A DNA stretch of 15,133 nucleotides from an uncultured bacterium (GTDB lineage: Bacteria > Patescibacteriota > Minisyncoccia > Phycocordibacterales > UBA918): NCBI GenBank assembly GCA_903839715.1, contig CAIMDH010000102.1, positions 1-15,133 on the forward strand, written 5' to 3'. Below the pieces are notes generated by a model. That model saw only the letters and a list, made by a program, of their open reading frames with translations. It was not told where the DNA came from and made no database searches. The position numbers were made by a program, and so were the translations under genes. Numbering within the stretch: the first letter of the stretch is position 1; each line of letters starts with the position of its first letter. Shown in pieces: positions 11,914-15,133 of the stretch.

Positions 11914-13632
11914 ATGCGAAAGCAAATGGTTTTGCGTATTCGCATCATAACGGGATGTATTCTGTTCTTAGCTATTATATTAATTGGGCGCTTGTATCAA
12001 CTACAGGTGCTTAATAACGAAGTCTTTACCGAAAAGGCTGAACGCCAATACGTTCATACTAAGCAAGACCTCTATTCACGTGGTTCAATTTATTTTACAA
12101 CCAAGGAAGGAGAGAAAGTATCAGCCGCCTCAATTCGCTACGGGTTTGTATTATCGTTTAATCCTGGCGATATCATAGACGCCAAAGCACTTTGTGAAAA
12201 AATCATTTCAATAGTTCCCCTCACTTTAGAGCGTTGTATCGATCGTGCAACGCTTCCTGATCGTACATATGTCGAAGTAATACCGACAGTCACTACTGAA
12301 CAGTCTGATCAAATAACTGCGTTAAATTTGGCAGGTGTACAATTGTATCGTAATCAATGGCGCTACTACCCAGGTGGCAGTATGTCAGCACGGAGTGTTG
12401 GTTTTGTCGGCTATACCGAAGAATCACAGGAAGAATTACATGGTAAGTACGGTCTTGAGCGCTATTATGATGAGGTGCTGTTAAAGGAGCGAGAAGTACG
12501 TTCAGTGAATTTCTTCGCTGAGATTTTTAGTAATCTTGGTGACTTGGTTTATCGTAAATCCAAAGCAGTCCAGGGCGATATTGTTACTACAATGGAGCCA
12601 ACGGTGGCACGTATGCTTGATACAATTCTGCAGGAGGCAAATGATAAATATAGCAGTGAGTTAACAGGGGCGATTATTATGAACCCACAGACAGGAGCTA
12701 TTTATGCGATGAATGCTGTGCCGGGCTTTGATCTTAATAACCGGGGAACCACCACCATTGAACAGTTTCAGAATCCGATGATTGAAAATGTGTATGAATT
12801 TGGTTCTACTATCAAAGCGTTGACTATGGCTGCTGGTCTTGATAGTGGGGTAATTAATCGCCAATCGACGTACTATGACGGTGGTTCGATCACACTTGAT
12901 ACGTTTACCATTAAGAATTATGACGGCCGTGGTCGCGGGACTGTTGATATGCAAGAAATACTTAACCAATCACTTAATACTGGTGTGTCGCATATTGTGC
13001 AAAAGATGGGAAAAGAACGCTTTCGTGAATATTTTCTTAATATGCAGCTTGGTAGTGAAACCGGCATTGATCTACCAAACGAGGCATCGGGACTAGTTGA
13101 AAATTTAAACTCACCACGTGACGTCGAGTACGCTACTGCATCCTTCGGGCAGGGCATCGCCCTTACTCCGATTGCAGCAGCACGCGCACTTGCTATCTTA
13201 GGAAATGGTGGATACTTGGTGACACCGCATCTTGTTTCGCGAATTGAATATCAGGACGGAACTGCAAAAGATCTTGAATACCCCAAAGGAGCACAAGTAA
13301 TTTCTGAAGCAAGCAGTGAAGAGATATCGCGCATGCTGACAACTGTAGTTGATGATGCACTCGGTGGTGGAAAATACTCATTACCAAATCACACTATTGG
13401 TGCCAAGACAGGTACGGCGCAGATCGCTGACCCAAATGGCGGTGGCTATTATGAAGATAAGTATCTACACTCATTTTTCGGTTATTTTCCAGCTTTTAAC
13501 CCACAATTCTTGGTCTTCATGTATACTGTAGAGCCAAAGGGGGTGCGTTATGCGTCTGAAACGCTCACTGAGCCGTTTATGGACATCACTCGCTTTTTGA
13601 TTAATTACTACGCCATACCACCTGACCGTTAA
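11914..13632 (+). CDS. ftsI: Septal peptidoglycan transpeptidase FtsI (PBP2b/PBP3-type)
   Basis: Class B penicillin-binding protein that cross-links septal peptidoglycan. Residues 10-27 are the membrane anchor, followed by RLYQLQVLNN. The dimerisation/pedestal region includes RYYPGGSMSARSVGFVG and GKYGLERYYDEVL. Transpeptidase motifs: SxxK with the active serine S298 (GSTIK), SxN as SLN (353-355, NQSLNTG) and KTG (498-500, GAKTGTAQIA). ATASFGQGIALTPIA is also characteristic. Length 572 aa is normal. No Shine-Dalgarno. It lies 3 bases before murF. Confidence 0.95.
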   Translation: MRKQMVLRIRIITGCILFLAIILIGRLYQLQVLNNEVFTEKAERQYVHTKQDLYSRGSIYFTTKEGEKVSAASIRYGFVLSFNPGDIIDAKALCEKIISIVPLTLERCIDRATLPDRTYVEVIPTVTTEQSDQITALNLAGVQLYRNQWRYYPGGSMSARSVGFVGYTEESQEELHGKYGLERYYDEVLLKEREVRSVNFFAEIFSNLGDLVYRKSKAVQGDIVTTMEPTVARMLDTILQEANDKYSSELTGAIIMNPQTGAIYAMNAVPGFDLNNRGTTTIEQFQNPMIENVYEFGSTIKALTMAAGLDSGVINRQSTYYDGGSITLDTFTIKNYDGRGRGTVDMQEILNQSLNTGVSHIVQKMGKERFREYFLNMQLGSETGIDLPNEASGLVENLNSPRDVEYATASFGQGIALTPIAAARALAILGNGGYLVTPHLVSRIEYQDGTAKDLEYPKGAQVISEASSEEISRMLTTVVDDALGGGKYSLPNHTIGAKTGTAQIADPNGGGYYEDKYLHSFFGYFPAFNPQFLVFMYTVEPKGVRYASETLTEPFMDITRFLINYYAIPPDR

Positions 13633-13635
13633 GTT

Positions 13636-14925
13636 ATGAAAAACATTTTCAAAAATATTGTTGTATACATCTTGACACTCGAAGCCAAGATTTTACTCAA
13701 GCGACACAATCCGACTATTATTGCTATTACTGGAAGTGTAGGGAAGACGTCAATGAAGGATGCTATCTACAGTATTCTCAAAAAAAAGTATAGTACACGC
13801 AAGAGTGAGAAGAGTTTTAATTCTGATATTGGAGTAGCGCTTACAGTACTTGGATTGCCAAACGCATGGAATAACCCTATTTTTTGGCTCAAAAATATTA
13901 CTGACGGATTATTTATTGCATTGTTTAGTCGTGAATACCCGGAGTATTTAATATTGGAGACTGGTGTTGATCGGCCGGGTGATATGGTTAGATTGGCTAG
14001 TTGGTTAAGACCACGCATCGTTGTGTTGACACGCTTTCCTGATGTTCCGGTACATGTGGAATTTTTTGCAACCCCGGAAGCTGTGGTTGCAGAAAAAATG
14101 GCTTTGGTAGAGGTACTGCATTCTGATGGTGTGGTTATTTATAATCACGATGACATAATTATTCAAAAGGAATTGGCAAGTGTCCGTCAACAGGCTATTG
14201 GATACGGTCGAGAGCTCTCTACTCATTTTAAAGCGAGCGCTGATGAAATTTTGTATCACGATGATGTACCAGTCGGAATGACATTCAAGCTTGAACATAT
14301 TGGTGAAGTTGCTCAGGTACGATCGATGGGCGCTGTTGGTCTACCACTTGTCTATACCTACACCGGTGCAATTGCGGTTGCAATGCAGTGTGGAATATCG
14401 CTTACTGATGCGGTAGCCGCACTCGCTGAGCACAGTCCGGCTCCAGGTCGGATGCGAATCCTAAAAGGAATCAAGGGTAGTATTATTATTGACGATACAT
14501 ACAATTCTTCACCGATCGCAACTGAAAACGCTCTAGCGACACTTCGCGAAATTAAACACGCAAAACGCAAAATTGCAGTCTTGGGTGACATGCTTGAACT
14601 GGGACGTTACTCAGCAGGCGAACATGAACGGATTGGTGGATTGGTCGCTGAAGCTGCGCAGGTGCTCTTTACTCTCGGTGTGCGCTCACGTAAGGTGGCT
14701 GAAGGTGCTCTTGAACATGGACTTGATGAAACGTATGTATTTCAATATGAAGATGTACTAAAGGCAGGGAAGGAGCTACAGGCATATTTGCGACCAGGTG
14801 ACGTGGTCTTGATTAAGGGTTCTCAAGGTGTCCGGGCTGAGAAAGTGGTAGAAGAGGTGATGCAAGAACCTGAGTTGGCATCTGCTCTTCTGGTGCGGCA
14901 GGATGAGGAGTGGTCGATACGATAA
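13636..14925 (+). CDS. murF: UDP-N-acetylmuramoyl-tripeptide-D-Ala-D-Ala ligase MurF (short form)
   Basis: ATP-dependent cytoplasmic ligase adding D-Ala-D-Ala to the UDP-MurNAc-tripeptide. Visible: P-loop GSVGKTS (residues 33-39), LETGVDRPGD (108-116), AEKMALVE with the lysine K154 expected to be carbamylated, PAPGRM (268-273), DDTYNSSP (286-293), GDMLELG (317-323) and LIKGSQGVR (392-400). The P-loop comes within 33 residues of the start, so the usual N-terminal UDP-binding domain (about 70-90 residues) is missing or replaced by a short helix. That leaves the assignment to MurF rather than another Mur ligase resting on DDTYNSSP and GDMLELG. murE, normally between ftsI and murF, is absent here. 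Confidence 0.9.
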   Translation: MKNIFKNIVVYILTLEAKILLKRHNPTIIAITGSVGKTSMKDAIYSILKKKYSTRKSEKSFNSDIGVALTVLGLPNAWNNPIFWLKNITDGLFIALFSREYPEYLILETGVDRPGDMVRLASWLRPRIVVLTRFPDVPVHVEFFATPEAVVAEKMALVEVLHSDGVVIYNHDDIIIQKELASVRQQAIGYGRELSTHFKASADEILYHDDVPVGMTFKLEHIGEVAQVRSMGAVGLPLVYTYTGAIAVAMQCGISLTDAVAALAEHSPAPGRMRILKGIKGSIIIDDTYNSSPIATENALATLREIKHAKRKIAVLGDMLELGRYSAGEHERIGGLVAEAAQVLFTLGVRSRKVAEGALEHGLDETYVFQYEDVLKAGKELQAYLRPGDVVLIKGSQGVRAEKVVEEVMQEPELASALLVRQDEEWSIR

Positions 14926-14937
14926 AAATCAAGTGTT

Positions 14938-15133
14938 ATGAAATTTGAATCTCCGTCTTCAAAGCCAGTCAGTCCTATTGAAAATACTGCAGGTAACATA
15001 GAAGGTGCTGACAGTGTCTATCAAGCAATGGTTGCTGCCCAAGAAAAAAGTCAACTCGGTTTAGATGAGTATGCAATTTCTGAAGCAGAAGAGAAGGTGA
15101 TAGAAAAGGCAAAAGAAGCTTTTAAACACGAAA
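14938..15133 (+). CDS. Protein of unknown function, 3' end outside the window
   Basis: Open frame from the ATG at 14938 to the end of the window, 65 codons so far. It begins 12 bases after murF in the same direction and so probably belongs to the dcw operon. The visible part is hydrophilic: a Ser/Pro-rich start (KFESPSSKPVSPIENT), then charged helices (AISEAEEKVIEKAKEAFKHE). No motif recognised and no membrane segment yet. Other dcw members (mraY, ftsW, murG) would begin with membrane or Rossmann segments, which this does not show. Confidence 0.6.
   Translation, partial: MKFESPSSKPVSPIENTAGNIEGADSVYQAMVAAQEKSQLGLDEYAISEAEEKVIEKAKEAFKHE

Overview
The window looks like a chromosomal piece of a Patescibacteria (Candidate Phyla Radiation) bacterium, probably Parcubacteria-like. 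This is inferred from the kind of genes present (a compact division operon with a shortened MurF, cell-surface proteins with cohesin/dockerin, ice-binding-like and LPxTG features, a sortase, small IS200-like transposases) and from core genes that lack Shine-Dalgarno sequences. No rRNA or database comparison was available to confirm it. UGA is used as a stop (transposase, sortase), so the code is standard rather than the UGA-glycine code of Gracilibacteria.

Layout. 1-855: 3' part of a TraB/PrgY-like gene with an internal twin-arginine motif. 1003-1821: secreted FN3-like surface protein behind a clear promoter that carries a 19-bp tandem duplication. 2008-2373: decayed ABC-transporter ATPase. 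2421-3813: three small minus-strand genes, each with its own promoter, strong Shine-Dalgarno and terminator. 3967-4698: exported cohesin-dockerin protein. 4715-5281 (minus) and 5412-6122 (plus): divergent engB (ysxC) and an RNase HI with a C-terminal hybrid-binding domain. 6190-6757: intact IS200/IS605-type insertion sequence. 6760-8706 (minus): an LPNTG-anchored ice-binding-like protein, split by a frameshift, followed directly by its probable sortase. 8707-9099: AT-rich gap with nested palindromes. 9178-9651: a fourth small promoter-SD-terminator gene. About 9700-9985: internally deleted IS200-like remnant. 10017-10112: a candidate structured RNA. 10148-10214: an array of MraZ boxes. 10250-15133: mraZ-rsmH-ftsL-like-ftsI-murF and the start of one more gene, tightly packed on the plus strand.

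How the parts fit. The right third is the division/cell-wall (dcw) operon: MraZ regulates, RsmH methylates 16S rRNA, FtsL-like and FtsI act at the septum, and MurF completes the peptidoglycan precursor. Spacing of 3-12 bases suggests one transcript. The left two thirds are accessory: surface proteins and their sortase, mobile elements, and isolated small genes of unknown role. The small genes have strong SDs whereas the dcw genes have none, so two styles of translation initiation sit side by side. The most interesting items for follow-up are the possible leader RNA and phased MraZ boxes upstream of mraZ, the RNase H with reversed domain order, the TraB-like protein with a mid-protein Tat motif, and the self-contained small-gene units.
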